A DNA stretch of 63,933 nucleotides from Bacteroidota bacterium. GTDB lineage: Bacteria; Bacteroidota; Bacteroidia; Chitinophagales; Chitinophagaceae. The number at the start of each line of letters is the position of its first letter. Within the stretch, counting starts at the first letter, position 1. Below, one piece after another: positions 27,776-36,780 of this stretch. Both the position numbers and the translations under genes were made by a program. Location: NCBI GenBank assembly GCA_947448725.1, contig CANFOM010000015.1:1-63933 (forward strand), in the 5' to 3' direction. The notes under the pieces are model-generated. The model was not told where the DNA came from and searched no databases. It saw only the letters and a program-made list of their open reading frames with translations.

Positions 27776-29011
27776 ATGGCTAAAACAGAAACAGTACATT
27801 GTTCATTTTGTGGTCGCAACCGGGATGAGGTTAAAATACTTATTGCTGGCACCGACGGACACATCTGTGAAAACTGTATCGAGCATGCGCATGAAATTAT
27901 TCAAAAAGAATTTCATCAGAAAAAAGCCGAAGGCAAAGCCGGTACTTTAAAAGTACAAAAACCAATGGCCATTAAAGCCTTCATGGATCAATACATTATT
28001 GGACAAGATGAGGCTAAAAAAATATTATGCGTGGCTGTGTACAATCATTTTAAGAGAATTAATTTACCAGTAACCACTAAAAACGAAGTAGAGATTGAAA
28101 AAAGCAATGTGATAATGATAGGCGAAACCGGAACGGGTAAAACATTATTGGCCAAAACCATTGCCAAGCTTTTAAATGTTCCTTTTGCTATTGTGGATGC
28201 AACTGTTTTTACAGAAGCAGGTTATGTAGGGGAAGATGTAGAGAGCATGCTTACGCGCTTATTACAAAACTGCGATTATGATGTTGAAGCAGCACAAAGA
28301 GGCATTGTATATATAGATGAGATAGATAAAATTGCGCGCAAAAGCGACAATGCTTCAATTACACGCGACGTAAGTGGAGAAGGTGTACAACAAAGCTTAT
28401 TGAAAATGCTGGAAGGTACCGATGTATTAGTGCCCCCTCAAGGCGGTCGCAAGCATCCCGATCAAAAAATGATTAAAGTAGACACTAAAAATATATTATT
28501 TATTTGCGGTGGCGCTTTTGACGGCATTGATAAAATTATTGCACGTCGCATCAATACCAACGCGATTGGATTTAGCGTGAATAAAGAGGAACAAGAATTA
28601 CAACGCAAAAACTTATTACGCTTTGTTAATGCACAAGACATTAAAAGTTTTGGTCTTATCCCCGAGCTATTAGGACGTTTACCAATTATTACCCATTTAG
28701 AGCCATTGGATGCAGCTACTTTAAGAAGCATTTTAACAGAGCCCAAAAATGCACTTATCAAACAATACACGCAATTGTTTGCCATTGAAAAAATTAAATT
28801 AACCATCGAGCCTGAAGTTTTTGAATTCATTGTTGACAAAGCAATGGAGTATAAATTAGGGGCTAGAGGGCTTCGTAGTATTTGTGAATCCTTATTTACC
28901 AATGCAATGTTTGAAATGCCAGGCACCAATATTACAGAGTTTAATGTGACACTCGAATATGCTCAAGCGATGTTCAATAAAAGCAAATTGAGCAAACTAA
29001 AAGCGGCTTAA
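27776..29011 (+). CDS. clpX: ClpX ATPase, specificity subunit of ClpXP
   Basis: A 411-residue AAA+ unfoldase. The N-terminal zinc domain has Cys9, Cys12, Cys31 and Cys34. Walker A is GETGTGKT (116-123); Walker B is VYIDEIDKI. The pore-1 loop GYVGEDVE is at 149-156 and the RKH pore loop (GGRKHPDQ) follows. The C-terminus holds the sensor-2 region GARGLRS. It delivers unfolded substrates to the adjacent ClpP subunits. The length is typical. Confidence 0.97.
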   Translation: MAKTETVHCSFCGRNRDEVKILIAGTDGHICENCIEHAHEIIQKEFHQKKAEGKAGTLKVQKPMAIKAFMDQYIIGQDEAKKILCVAVYNHFKRINLPVTTKNEVEIEKSNVIMIGETGTGKTLLAKTIAKLLNVPFAIVDATVFTEAGYVGEDVESMLTRLLQNCDYDVEAAQRGIVYIDEIDKIARKSDNASITRDVSGEGVQQSLLKMLEGTDVLVPPQGGRKHPDQKMIKVDTKNILFICGGAFDGIDKIIARRINTNAIGFSVNKEEQELQRKNLLRFVNAQDIKSFGLIPELLGRLPIITHLEPLDAATLRSILTEPKNALIKQYTQLFAIEKIKLTIEPEVFEFIVDKAMEYKLGARGLRSICESLFTNAMFEMPGTNITEFNVTLEYAQAMFNKSKLSKLKAA

Positions 29012-29056
29012 TTTATAAATTTTATCTCCCATAATCAACTACTTAAAATTAACAAA

Positions 29057-29206
29057 ATGCAAGAACTAATTGACCGTTTAGTGAAAGAAGCTAATGTTAC
29101 ACCAGAGCAAGCAAAACAATCTATTGAAACCATTGCTGCATTTGTAAAAGAAAAATTCCCAATGTTGGGCGGCGCTGTGAATCAGATATTTAAAGCAGGG
29201 AAATAA
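29057..29206 (+). CDS. Small 49-residue helical protein downstream of clpX
   Basis: An ATG at 29057 opens a 49-residue frame: MQELIDRLVKEANVTPEQAK, then a second helix ending FPMLGGAVNQIFKAGK. It has helix-capping residues, amphipathic spacing and normal codon use, and ends in TAA. It starts 45 nt after clpX and may be read from the same operon. I do not recognise the family. Its composition and two-helix pattern argue for a real small protein; comparative support is missing. Confidence 0.6.
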   Translation: MQELIDRLVKEANVTPEQAKQSIETIAAFVKEKFPMLGGAVNQIFKAGK

Positions 29207-29265
29207 TTTTAATAGAGGTAAAATTACAAAAGGGATATAAATGCAAATCCCGTCCAAACTACTAA

Positions 29266-29290
29266 GAACGAGATTTTTAGCAAGCAATCG
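29266..29290. repeat. Possible degenerate core of the palindromic element family
   Basis: The segment starts GAACGAGATTTTTAGCAAGC and resembles the loops at 6182-6214 and 20219-20242. No convincing inverted arms flank it. It also lies between convergent genes. Confidence 0.3.
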
Positions 29291-29323
29291 TTTATTGTGG
29301 AGCTAAATCCAATACTAATCTAA

Positions 29324-29355
29324 TTATATTTTTTTATAATGACAAAAAAATATAA
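29324..29355. repeat. Perfect 12-bp A/T inverted repeat
   Basis: TTATATTTTTTT pairs exactly with AAAAAAATATAA around an 8-nt loop, between the 49-residue ORF and the convergent HhH gene. It may fold as a weak transcript-end hairpin in either direction. Confidence 0.5.
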
Positions 29356-29403
29356 CATATCTTATTAAACGAACAACTGATTGTTATTTAATACTGACGA
29401 AAA

Positions 29404-30273
29404 TCATTGAATAATAATTCTATTTTTAAGCCATTCGGCTTGATTTTCTGTTAAATCAAATTCAATGACTAGTTCCCGCCACCCTATCTTCCCTCCATGC
29501 TCTTTCTTATAGCGCAACAACTGCTTAATTTCTTTGTCTTGAAATAGACCAATCATTTTCCACTGATCAAAAGTCATCAAATTGGCCACCCATTTATTAT
29601 CCATTTGCTTTTTTACCATTAAATGCGGCCTTACTATTTGAAAAATACTATCGGTCATTCCATACACTTTGCTTATTTGATAAATGGAATGAAAACCGCC
29701 TAGGTGCTGCTTGTACTGCAGCAAGCTTTCAATAATTGTTTTTGGCAATTTAGTTTGAGCCATCCAGTCCGCTGCTGTTGCTTGATTGATATCGATGGTC
29801 CAACCCAACTCAGTAAAACGACTTTTACTATTTATCAAATACCTATTTGATTTTCCATAAAAATTATACTGATTAAATCTATTGTTATTATTTTGCTTAG
29901 CATCCTCCCCTGCTGCATTGCTTGAAATACTAACAAAGGGCATTAATTTTTCAAGCAAATCTGTTTTCAAACCATACCAATGGGCTAAATCTTCTTTGCG
30001 GTAAAACCGACCTCCCTTATTTCTATAATGCAGTAAGGTGCTTATTTGCCGAGCTGGAATGCCCAGCAGCAAAGCATGTGCACTATCTATACTATTGGGA
30101 TCAAAATTAAATAGCACATATTCCTTTTGGTCCTTATTTTGTTTTTCTTTAAGAATTGGCTTAGGCAGTAGCATACTTATTATTATACTTAAAAGCAATA
30201 CCAGTCCTAATACAATAATCCCCTTTTGCTCTTTTATGGAAAATATAAAATAGGATTTCCAATGATCTTGCAT
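29404..30273 (-). CDS. Membrane-anchored helix-hairpin-helix (ComEA-like) protein
   Basis: A 289-residue protein. An N-terminal transmembrane segment (about 18-37, IIVLGLVLLLSIIISML) is followed by repeated helix-hairpin-helix modules: FDPNSIDSAHALLLGIPARQ (about 54-73), then IDINQATAADWMAQTKLPKT, and a third near FDQWKMIGLFQDKEI. HhH motifs bind DNA nonspecifically, as in ComEA of competence systems, so a periplasm-facing DNA-binding role is possible but unproved. A TTG at 30297 is an in-frame alternative; ATG 30273 (MQDHWKSYF) is preferred. Confidence 0.82.
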   Translation of the reverse strand: MQDHWKSYFIFSIKEQKGIIVLGLVLLLSIIISMLLPKPILKEKQNKDQKEYVLFNFDPNSIDSAHALLLGIPARQISTLLHYRNKGGRFYRKEDLAHWYGLKTDLLEKLMPFVSISSNAAGEDAKQNNNNRFNQYNFYGKSNRYLINSKSRFTELGWTIDINQATAADWMAQTKLPKTIIESLLQYKQHLGGFHSIYQISKVYGMTDSIFQIVRPHLMVKKQMDNKWVANLMTFDQWKMIGLFQDKEIKQLLRYKKEHGGKIGWRELVIEFDLTENQAEWLKNRIIIQ

Positions 30274-30356
30274 CTTAAAATTTAACACTAGATACAACCA
30301 TTGTTTAGTTGTAAACTAAGTATAAATACCTTGAATCTTAAAAAGATAAATGCTTA

Positions 30357-31157
30357 TTAAATGGAAAACTGGAGCCCATCATACGCCAACCGAACCCCTT
30401 TAGGTAAATTAGATTCTACTTGCTGGTGCAAACCTATTTGATGACTAAAATGAATCAAATATACCTGCGGTATGCCTAATGGCTTTATTATTTCCAAGGC
30501 TTGTTCTAAATTATAATGCGTGGGATGCGTTTCTTTTCGAAGTGCATTTAAAATAAGTATCTGAGAGCCTTTTATTTTTTCTATTTCTGAAGCCGGGATA
30601 AAATTAGCATCTGTGATATAAGTAAAGTCGCCCATCCTAAAACCCAAAACAGGCATTTCCCTGTGCATGACTTGAATGGGTTGAAATGGAATATCGCCAA
30701 TAGTAAATGGATCCTGCCCAATCGTGATTAATTCCATTTCGGGAAGTCCTAGGTCTTTGTCTTTTTCAAATGCATAATAAAAATCACGCTTAATCGCGAC
30801 CTGCGTAATTTGATTCGCATAAATAGGCATCGACTTTTTCGAAAAATAATTAAAAGGTCTAATATCATCCAAGCCCGCATAATGATCTCGATGCGGATGG
30901 GTAAAAACAATGGCATCTATTTTAGTGGTATGCGTGCGTAACATTTGATACCTAAAATCGGGCGTGGTATCTATAACGACTGTGGTAGTTTTACTTTGTA
31001 TTTTAATACTGGTTCTTAATCTTTTATTTTTGACATCTGTGGAAGTGCAAACTGCACAATCACATCCAATTAATGGAACCCCCGTGCTGGTACCCGACCC
31101 TAAAATGGTAATGTCTAACAAAGTATAAATATTTACGGGAAACCATGCTCGCTCCAA
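30357..31157 (-). CDS. Metallo-beta-lactamase fold hydrolase, PhnP-like
   Basis: A 266-residue enzyme of the PhnP/RNase Z-like branch. Its signature is SGTSTGVPLIGCDCAVC, with the CxCxxC zinc cluster (Cys32, 34, 37) found in PhnP, and HPHRDH (His87, His89, Asp91, His92) for the catalytic metals. Likely a cyclic-phosphodiesterase or related hydrolase. No ATG fits: TTG 31157 or TTG 31121 (MLDITILGSG) are the candidates. Residue numbers use TTG 31157, 7 nt after the upstream small gene, implying coupled expression. TTG 31121 gives the more typical N-terminus. Confidence 0.86.
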   Translation of the reverse strand: MERAWFPVNIYTLLDITILGSGTSTGVPLIGCDCAVCTSTDVKNKRLRTSIKIQSKTTTVVIDTTPDFRYQMLRTHTTKIDAIVFTHPHRDHYAGLDDIRPFNYFSKKSMPIYANQITQVAIKRDFYYAFEKDKDLGLPEMELITIGQDPFTIGDIPFQPIQVMHREMPVLGFRMGDFTYITDANFIPASEIEKIKGSQILILNALRKETHPTHYNLEQALEIIKPLGIPQVYLIHFSHQIGLHQQVESNLPKGVRLAYDGLQFSI

Positions 31158-31163
31158 AAGGAA

Positions 31164-31445
31164 CTATGCTTCCGTTAAAGAAAGTCGTTTTACTTCGGTA
31201 TATAATTTTTGAGAATCGTGGGTTAGCTTATCAAAATGAATGTCTAAAATAGGTATCAATTCTAACAAGGTATTTATTCGAGCCTCTAAGTTCAAAAACT
31301 TATTCAAGACCACAATTCTTTTGGCTTCCAACAAACACCAGCCACTTTGGAAATTGCCTCTTTCATAGCGCACTACAAAATCTGATTCACCTAAAATATC
31401 TTCCAATTTGTCTAATGTAGTTTGAGTCAATTTCATAGTAAGCAT
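31164..31445 (-). CDS. Conserved small protein of unknown function (93 residues)
   Basis: A 93-residue, mainly helical cytoplasmic protein without signal or membrane segments. The sequence runs from LDKLEDILGESDFVVRYERG through SGWCLLEAKRIVVLNKF to a long C-terminal helix. It ends 7 nt before the PhnP-like gene, so the two form an operon. I cannot name a family, and the function is unknown. ATG 31445 and ATG 31436 are both possible; a TATCTTTG box at 31480-31473 gives a leader of about 20 nt. Confidence 0.75.
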   Translation of the reverse strand: MLTMKLTQTTLDKLEDILGESDFVVRYERGNFQSGWCLLEAKRIVVLNKFLNLEARINTLLELIPILDIHFDKLTHDSQKLYTEVKRLSLTEA

Positions 31446-31472
31446 TGATTTTTAGTGTAGTAAGTAACCCTA

Positions 31473-31480
31473 CAAAGATA
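31473..31480 (-). promoter_or_regulatory. TAnnTTTG -7 box for the 93-residue gene
   Basis: TATCTTTG on the minus strand, 27 nt before ATG 31445. The HD-hydrolase promoter lies divergently about 60 nt away. Confidence 0.55.
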
Positions 31481-31533
31481 GTTTTTTGTTGAGCCGGTCA
31501 TTTAAATATAAGCGCAGAGTTATTCACATTTCG

Positions 31534-31541
31534 TACCTTTG
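31534..31541 (+). promoter_or_regulatory. TAnnTTTG -7 box for the HD hydrolase / lipid A block
   Basis: TACCTTTG, 16 nt before ATG 31558. It excludes the upstream in-frame TTG at 31486 as start. Confidence 0.55.
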
Positions 31542-31557
31542 TGAACACAAATTACCT

Positions 31558-32787
31558 ATGGCTTTTACACATCGAAAAATTGTCAATGATCCTGTGCATG
31601 GTTTTATTACCATCAACGATCCATTAATTTTTGAATTAATCAATCATCCGTTTTACCAACGCCTGAGAAGAATTCAGCAAATGGCTTTGGCACAGTTAGT
31701 TTACCCAGGCGCAGTGCATACCCGTTTACATCATTCTTTAGGCGCCTACCACTTAATGTGTATTGCTATTAATGAGCTTACCGACAAAGGCATTGAAATT
31801 ACCAAGGAGGAAGCGCAGGCTGCAAAAGTGGCCATTTTATTACACGATATTGGACATGGCCCTTTTTCCCATGCCCTAGAAAATATTTTACTAAAAGGAG
31901 TAAGCCATGAAGATTTATCCTTGCTCATCATGCAGCAACTTAACGAGGCGCCCAATGAAATTTTAAAAGGACAGCTACATTTAGCCATTCAAATTTTTAC
32001 CAATCAATACCCTAAAAAATTCTTACATCAACTTATCAGCGGCCAGCTAGATGTGGACAGATTGGATTATTTATCCAGAGATAGTTTTTTCACCGGCGTT
32101 AGTGAAGGTGTGGTGGGTTATGAGCGTATCTTAAAAATGCTTACTGTACACAACAACGAACTCGTAGTAGAAGAAAAAGGAATTAATAGCGTTGAGAAAT
32201 TTTTAATGTCTCGTAGATTAATGTACTGGCAGGTTTACCAACACAAAACTGTAGTGGCTTCGGAAAATATGTTGGTGAAAATTATTGAGCGCGCTCAATT
32301 ATTATTTCAACAAAAAGACGAAGCCGTAAAAACTGGAAGTATCTTGGATTATTTCTTAGGCGAATTCAATGGCGATTTAAAAAATATTAATTTAAATGCT
32401 TACTGCCAATTAGACGATACCGATATCTTATTTGCCATCAAACAATGGCAACACCATAAGGACCCTATCTTATCTTTATTGTGTAATCGATTATTGAATC
32501 GACAAGGTTTTAAATGCATCATGCAATCCGATCCCATTTCAAACACCCAATGGGAAGAAGCTTATCAATTGGTCAAATCAAAGTTCCCTTTTGAGGATAA
32601 AGACCTTGCCTTTTTATGCTTTAAAGGAACCGCCAGCAACACCTTGTATAAAAATGACAACGAAACCATTAAAATTTTGCTAAAATCGGGTGAAATCACC
32701 TCTATTTCGCAAATTCAAAACGCTTTAATCATTGAAAGTCTTTCTGCACCGGTTAAAAAATTTTACATTTGCTTACTTAAAGAATAA
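31558..32787 (+). CDS. HD domain phosphohydrolase
   Basis: A 409-residue HD-superfamily hydrolase of the dGTPase/SAMHD-like group. The metal-binding motif is present: the HH at His58-His59, His96-Asp97 in LLHDIGHGPFSH, and the Asp of DVDRLDYLSRDS. N-terminus MAFTHRKIVNDPVHGFI is the typical family start. The substrate, probably a nucleotide, is not determined. It is followed 23 nt later by lpxD. HD-lpxD-lpxC/fabZ-lpxA order is common in Bacteroidota, though a functional link to lipid A is not known. Confidence 0.92.
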   Translation: MAFTHRKIVNDPVHGFITINDPLIFELINHPFYQRLRRIQQMALAQLVYPGAVHTRLHHSLGAYHLMCIAINELTDKGIEITKEEAQAAKVAILLHDIGHGPFSHALENILLKGVSHEDLSLLIMQQLNEAPNEILKGQLHLAIQIFTNQYPKKFLHQLISGQLDVDRLDYLSRDSFFTGVSEGVVGYERILKMLTVHNNELVVEEKGINSVEKFLMSRRLMYWQVYQHKTVVASENMLVKIIERAQLLFQQKDEAVKTGSILDYFLGEFNGDLKNINLNAYCQLDDTDILFAIKQWQHHKDPILSLLCNRLLNRQGFKCIMQSDPISNTQWEEAYQLVKSKFPFEDKDLAFLCFKGTASNTLYKNDNETIKILLKSGEITSISQIQNALIIESLSAPVKKFYICLLKE

Positions 32788-32810
32788 GCCCCCAATTCAA
32801 ATAATTACGC

Positions 32811-33857
32811 ATGCTATCATTTAGTGCCCAACAGATTGCTTTGATGATTCAAGGAAAAATTGAAGGTGACGCAGCCGTTTCGGTGAATCAATTTGGTAAA
32901 ATAGAATCGGCACAGGCTGGAGAAATTTCTTTCTTAGCCAATCCCAAATACGAAGATTTTTTATATCTATCCAAGGCTTCTATTGTTATCGTCAATGAAA
33001 GTTTGGAACTTAAAAAACCAGTGAGCGCTACTTTAATTAGAGTGCCAGATGCTTATGCAGCATTTGCCACTTTGCTTACAAAATACCAAGCCCTAAAAAC
33101 TCAGAATTTAACGGGCATACAAACGCCTTCCTTTATTGCCCCATCTGCAAAATTGGGTAAGGATCATTATGTGGCTGCTTTTGCTTATATAAGTGAAGGC
33201 GTAAAAATTGGTGATCAAGTAAAAATATTTTCCAATGTAGTGATTGGCGATAATGTGGTAATTGGAAACAATGTCATCTTACATCCAGGAGTAGTGATTT
33301 ATGCCGATTGTGTTTTAGGAAATAATATTACCATTCATGCCGGTGCTATTATTGGTAGTGATGGATTTGGTTTTGCACCCACCGCAGACGGTAGTTATCA
33401 AAAAGTACCTCAATTAGGAAATGTACTTATTGAAGACGATGTAGAAATTGGTGCCAACACCACCATCGATCGCGCCACCATCGGATCTACTATTATTAAA
33501 AAAGGTGTTAAGCTGGATAACCTAGTTCAAATAGCACATAATGTAGAAGTAGGTCAACATACTGTGATTGCTGCCCAAGTGGGTTTGAGTGGTAGCACCA
33601 AAGTAGGAAAAGGGGTGATGATGGGTGGCCAAGCTGGCGCTGCAGGTCATTTATCTATTGCCGATGGAGTCAAAGTAGCGGCCAGAAGTGGCATCACTAA
33701 AACCATCGAAAAGGTCAATGCTACAGTAACCGGATTCCCCGCTGCAGAGCATAGTACCGCTTTAAGATCCCAAATACACTTAAAAAACCTTCCTAACCTT
33801 GAAAAAAGGGTTAAAGAATTGGAAATATTAGTCCAACAACTCACTCAAAAAGGGTAA
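32811..33857 (+). CDS. lpxD: UDP-3-O-acylglucosamine N-acyltransferase
   Basis: A 348-residue lipid A enzyme that adds the N-linked hydroxyacyl chain from acyl-ACP. The N-terminal uridine-binding region (about 1-100) includes [16 protein letters not shown]. The left-handed beta helix has many hexapeptide repeats such as [12 protein letters not shown]. The catalytic histidine lies in [10 protein letters not shown]. The C-terminal helix (about 320-345) closes the trimer. It acts in the cytoplasm next to the membrane. The downstream gene encodes the previous pathway step, LpxC. Confidence 0.96.
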   Translation: MLSFSAQQIALMIQGKIEGDAAVSVNQFGKIESAQAGEISFLANPKYEDFLYLSKASIVIVNESLELKKPVSATLIRVPDAYAAFATLLTKYQALKTQNLTGIQTPSFIAPSAKLGKDHYVAAFAYISEGVKIGDQVKIFSNVVIGDNVVIGNNVILHPGVVIYADCVLGNNITIHAGAIIGSDGFGFAPTADGSYQKVPQLGNVLIEDDVEIGANTTIDRATIGSTIIKKGVKLDNLVQIAHNVEVGQHTVIAAQVGLSGSTKVGKGVMMGGQAGAAGHLSIADGVKVAARSGITKTIEKVNATVTGFPAAEHSTALRSQIHLKNLPNLEKRVKELEILVQQLTQKG

Positions 33858-33864
33858 ATCAGCC

Positions 33865-33872
33865 TAATTTTG
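33865..33872 (+). promoter_or_regulatory. TAnnTTTG -7 box before lpxC-fabZ
   Basis: TAATTTTG, just after the lpxD stop and 46 nt before the lpxC-fabZ ATG. This could be an internal promoter. Confidence 0.4.
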
Positions 33873-33918
33873 CTGAAAATCATCACTTTAAGTAAGTGAT
33901 CAAATAAACCAATAAAGC

Positions 33919-35328
33919 ATGGACCAAAATTTCAACCCGGATAAGCAACATACCATCAGTAAAAGTATCAGCATTAGTGGTACTGGTTTGCATACCGGTG
34001 TATTAGTGGACATGACCTTAAATCCAGCCAACCCTGGTTTTGGTTATCAATTTCAAAGAGTCGACTTACCTAACCAACCCATCATTAAAGCTGATTGCGA
34101 CTTAGTTACCGATACCAGCCGTGGTACCACGCTTCAAGTGGGGGATGCTAAAATAAGTACAGTAGAACATATTTTAGCCGCACTCGTAGGATTGGGTGTT
34201 GACAATGTACTCATTCAAGTGAATGGTCCAGAAATTCCTATCATTGATGGAAGCTCGGCCCCTTTTATAGAAAAAATTGAAAAAGCAGGCGTGATAGAAC
34301 AAGACGCTGCAAAAGCTTGGTACAGTATTGATGAAAATATTTTTCATTATGATGATGAAAAGCGAGTAGAGATGGTAGCCTTGCCTGCGCTTGATTATCA
34401 AATTACTACATTGATTGATTTTAATAGCCCCGTTTTAGGAACACAACACGCCGCCTTAAAAACCATTAAGGATTTTAAAACAGAGATTGCCCCTTGTAGA
34501 ACTTTTTGTTTTTTACATGAACTAGAAGCTTTACTTGAAAACGATTTAATAAAAGGCGGCGACATCAACAACGCCATCGTAGTTGTAGACAAGCCTGTCT
34601 CTAAACAAGAGATAGCTCGTTTGGCAAAAGTATTTAAGAAAGAAAATATTGAAGTAAAAAGCGAAGGTTATTTAAACAATCTTGAATTAAGATTCCCGAA
34701 TGAACCTGCTAGACATAAATTATTAGATGTTGTTGGTGACTTAGCTTTAATTGGCTACCCCATCAAAGCCCGCATCATTGCCAACAGACCAGGCCATAGC
34801 AGCAATGTGGAGTTTGCAAAAAAAATTAAGCAGTACATTAAAAAAAATAAGCACGTTAAAGATGTTCCGGTTTACGACCCAACTTTACCTGCTGTGTTTA
34901 ATCTAGAACAAATAGAAAAAACATTGCCTCATCGTCATCCATTTTTATTTGTAGATAAAATCATCGAATTAACCGACACGGTAATTGTGGGTGTAAAAAA
35001 TGTCACTTTTAACGAATGGTTTTTTCCAGGACATTTTCCAGGTAATCCTGTGATGCCCGGTGTTTTGCAAATAGAAGCCTTGGCGCAAACAGGTGGAATT
35101 TTATGCATCAATGCCATGCCAAAGGGCGATTACGATACTTATTTTTTGAAAATTGACAATTGCAAGTTCAAACAAATGGTAAGACCCGGCGATACTATGT
35201 TGTTAAAAATGGAATTAACTGCTCCTATAAGAAGAGGTATATGTGAAATGCGTGGAACGGTATACGTTAATGGCAAAGTAACTACCGAAGCCGACTTAGT
35301 TGCACAAGTAATAAAAAGAGCAGAATAA
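33919..35328 (+). CDS. lpxC-fabZ: Bifunctional LpxC deacetylase / FabZ dehydratase
   Basis: A 469-residue natural fusion. Residues about 1-310 are LpxC, the zinc UDP-3-O-acyl-GlcNAc deacetylase that commits carbon to lipid A (ligands in STVEHILAAL and the HKLLD motif near 272). Residues about 325-469 are FabZ, the 3-hydroxyacyl-ACP dehydratase (LPHRHPFLFVDKI with His338 and His340; FPGHFPGNPVMPG around 370-382). The fusion joins lipid A and fatty-acid synthesis, which compete for 3-hydroxyacyl-ACP. It is an established Bacteroidota hallmark. lpxA follows 19 nt later. Confidence 0.96.
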   Translation: MDQNFNPDKQHTISKSISISGTGLHTGVLVDMTLNPANPGFGYQFQRVDLPNQPIIKADCDLVTDTSRGTTLQVGDAKISTVEHILAALVGLGVDNVLIQVNGPEIPIIDGSSAPFIEKIEKAGVIEQDAAKAWYSIDENIFHYDDEKRVEMVALPALDYQITTLIDFNSPVLGTQHAALKTIKDFKTEIAPCRTFCFLHELEALLENDLIKGGDINNAIVVVDKPVSKQEIARLAKVFKKENIEVKSEGYLNNLELRFPNEPARHKLLDVVGDLALIGYPIKARIIANRPGHSSNVEFAKKIKQYIKKNKHVKDVPVYDPTLPAVFNLEQIEKTLPHRHPFLFVDKIIELTDTVIVGVKNVTFNEWFFPGHFPGNPVMPGVLQIEALAQTGGILCINAMPKGDYDTYFLKIDNCKFKQMVRPGDTMLLKMELTAPIRRGICEMRGTVYVNGKVTTEADLVAQVIKRAE

Positions 35329-35347
35329 AAAATAGAACAAAAAAATT

Positions 35348-36145
35348 ATGACCCACCCCTTTACCTATATCGATCCCAATGCAAAAATTGCACCCAATGT
35401 TAAAATTGATCCCTTTACGGTGATTCATGGAGAAGTAACTATTGGAGAAGGCACATGGATTGGAAGTAGCGTAACCATTATGAATGGTACCAAAATTGGA
35501 AAAAATTGCCGCATATTTCCTGGAGCAGTTATAGGTGCCGATCCGCAAGATTTAAAATTTAACGGAGAAAAAACAACCGTTGAAATTGGAGACGGTACCA
35601 CCATTAGAGAATTTGTGACCATTAACCGTGGTACTTCTGATAGATGGATTACTAAAGTGGGGAATAATTGTTTGATTATGGCGTATAGTCATATTGCCCA
35701 CGATTGTATCATTGGCAATCATTGTATTTTAAGCAATAGCGTTCAAATCGCAGGCCATGTTACTTTAGGTGACTATGCTTGGATAGCCGGCGTGAGTGCG
35801 GTACATCAATTTGTGAACATTGGACAACATGCTTATATTGCAGGAGGTAGCTTGGTAAGTAAGGATGTGCCTCCTTATATTAAAGCGGTACGCAATCCAT
35901 TAAGTTATGGTGGTGTGAATAGTGTTGGATTAAAGAGAAGAGGATTTGATTTGGAAAAAATAAATCATATTCTAGATATTTATAGATACATATTTAGCAA
36001 AGGCATGAATACCACTCAAGCCCTTGAATTTATTGAAGAAGAAATTCCAGCCACCGACGAGCGTGACGAAATTGTAACTTTTATTAGAGAAAGCGGCCGT
36101 GGCGTTATTAAAAGATTTGGTAAAGGAGTGGTGGAAGAAGATTAA
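35348..36145 (+). CDS. lpxA: UDP-N-acetylglucosamine acyltransferase
   Basis: A 265-residue acyl-ACP:UDP-GlcNAc acyltransferase, first step of lipid A synthesis. The left-handed beta helix is built from hexapeptide repeats at the N-terminus (VTIGEGTWIG and following). The catalytic histidine lies in AYSHIAHDC. The C-terminal alpha-helical domain runs from about 190 on. The family length is about 260. It completes a three-gene lpx cluster and lies 2 nt before the ABC ATPase gene. Confidence 0.96.
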   Translation: MTHPFTYIDPNAKIAPNVKIDPFTVIHGEVTIGEGTWIGSSVTIMNGTKIGKNCRIFPGAVIGADPQDLKFNGEKTTVEIGDGTTIREFVTINRGTSDRWITKVGNNCLIMAYSHIAHDCIIGNHCILSNSVQIAGHVTLGDYAWIAGVSAVHQFVNIGQHAYIAGGSLVSKDVPPYIKAVRNPLSYGGVNSVGLKRRGFDLEKINHILDIYRYIFSKGMNTTQALEFIEEEIPATDERDEIVTFIRESGRGVIKRFGKGVVEED

Positions 36146-36147
36146 TC

Positions 36148-36780
36148 ATGACAAAAATTAGCCTAACACAAGCGGGTAAAAGGTTTAATAAAGATTGGAT
36201 TTTTTCTAGTCTCGATTTTAATTTTAATCAAGGTGAGCATTATGCCATCATTGGCAATAACGGTTCAGGAAAAAGTACTTTACTTCAAATTATTGCAGGC
36301 TATGGCACCCTCACTAAAGGAACTGTTCAATGGGAAGGACATGACGCCACTACTATTTTTCAAGACATTAGTTTTGCTGCGCCTTATTTAGAATTGGTCG
36401 AAGAATTTACCACCCTTGAACAATTTAATTTTCATACACAATTTAAACCGCTACAAAAGCAATTAACGGTGGAGCAGCTTATTGAATTAATTGGTTTAAA
36501 AAAAGCCGCCGATAAACAAATAAGATACTTTAGTAGTGGGATGAAACAAAGACTTAAACTGGCTTTGGCCATTTTTTCCGATAGCCCTCTTTTATTATTA
36601 GATGAGCCTTGTAGCAATTTAGATCAAGAAGGCTACGAATTATACCATCATTTAATTCAACAGTATGCTTTGCATAAGTTAATTATAGTGGGGAGCAATG
36701 ATAAAGAAGAATATAAATTTTGTAGCCAACATTTAAATTTAATGGACTACAAATCAAAATCAAACGAAGTTACCAGTTAA
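36148..36780 (+). CDS. ABC transporter ATP-binding protein
   Basis: A 210-residue nucleotide-binding domain: Walker A GNNGSGKST (about 36-44), signature FSSGMKQRLK, Walker B LLLLDEP, followed by the D-loop SNLD. No permease gene is next to it, so the partner is encoded elsewhere or it works as a soluble ATPase. Directly downstream of lpxA in the lipid A block, which suggests a possible envelope role but does not prove it. Its stop codon overlaps the convergent ald stop in one TTAA. Confidence 0.9.
   Translation: MTKISLTQAGKRFNKDWIFSSLDFNFNQGEHYAIIGNNGSGKSTLLQIIAGYGTLTKGTVQWEGHDATTIFQDISFAAPYLELVEEFTTLEQFNFHTQFKPLQKQLTVEQLIELIGLKKAADKQIRYFSSGMKQRLKLALAIFSDSPLLLLDEPCSNLDQEGYELYHHLIQQYALHKLIIVGSNDKEEYKFCSQHLNLMDYKSKSNEVTS

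Noticed and set aside
33919..35328. LpxC-FabZ fusion as a novel system
   Set aside because: The fusion is a known feature of Bacteroidota, so it is informative for taxonomy but not new.
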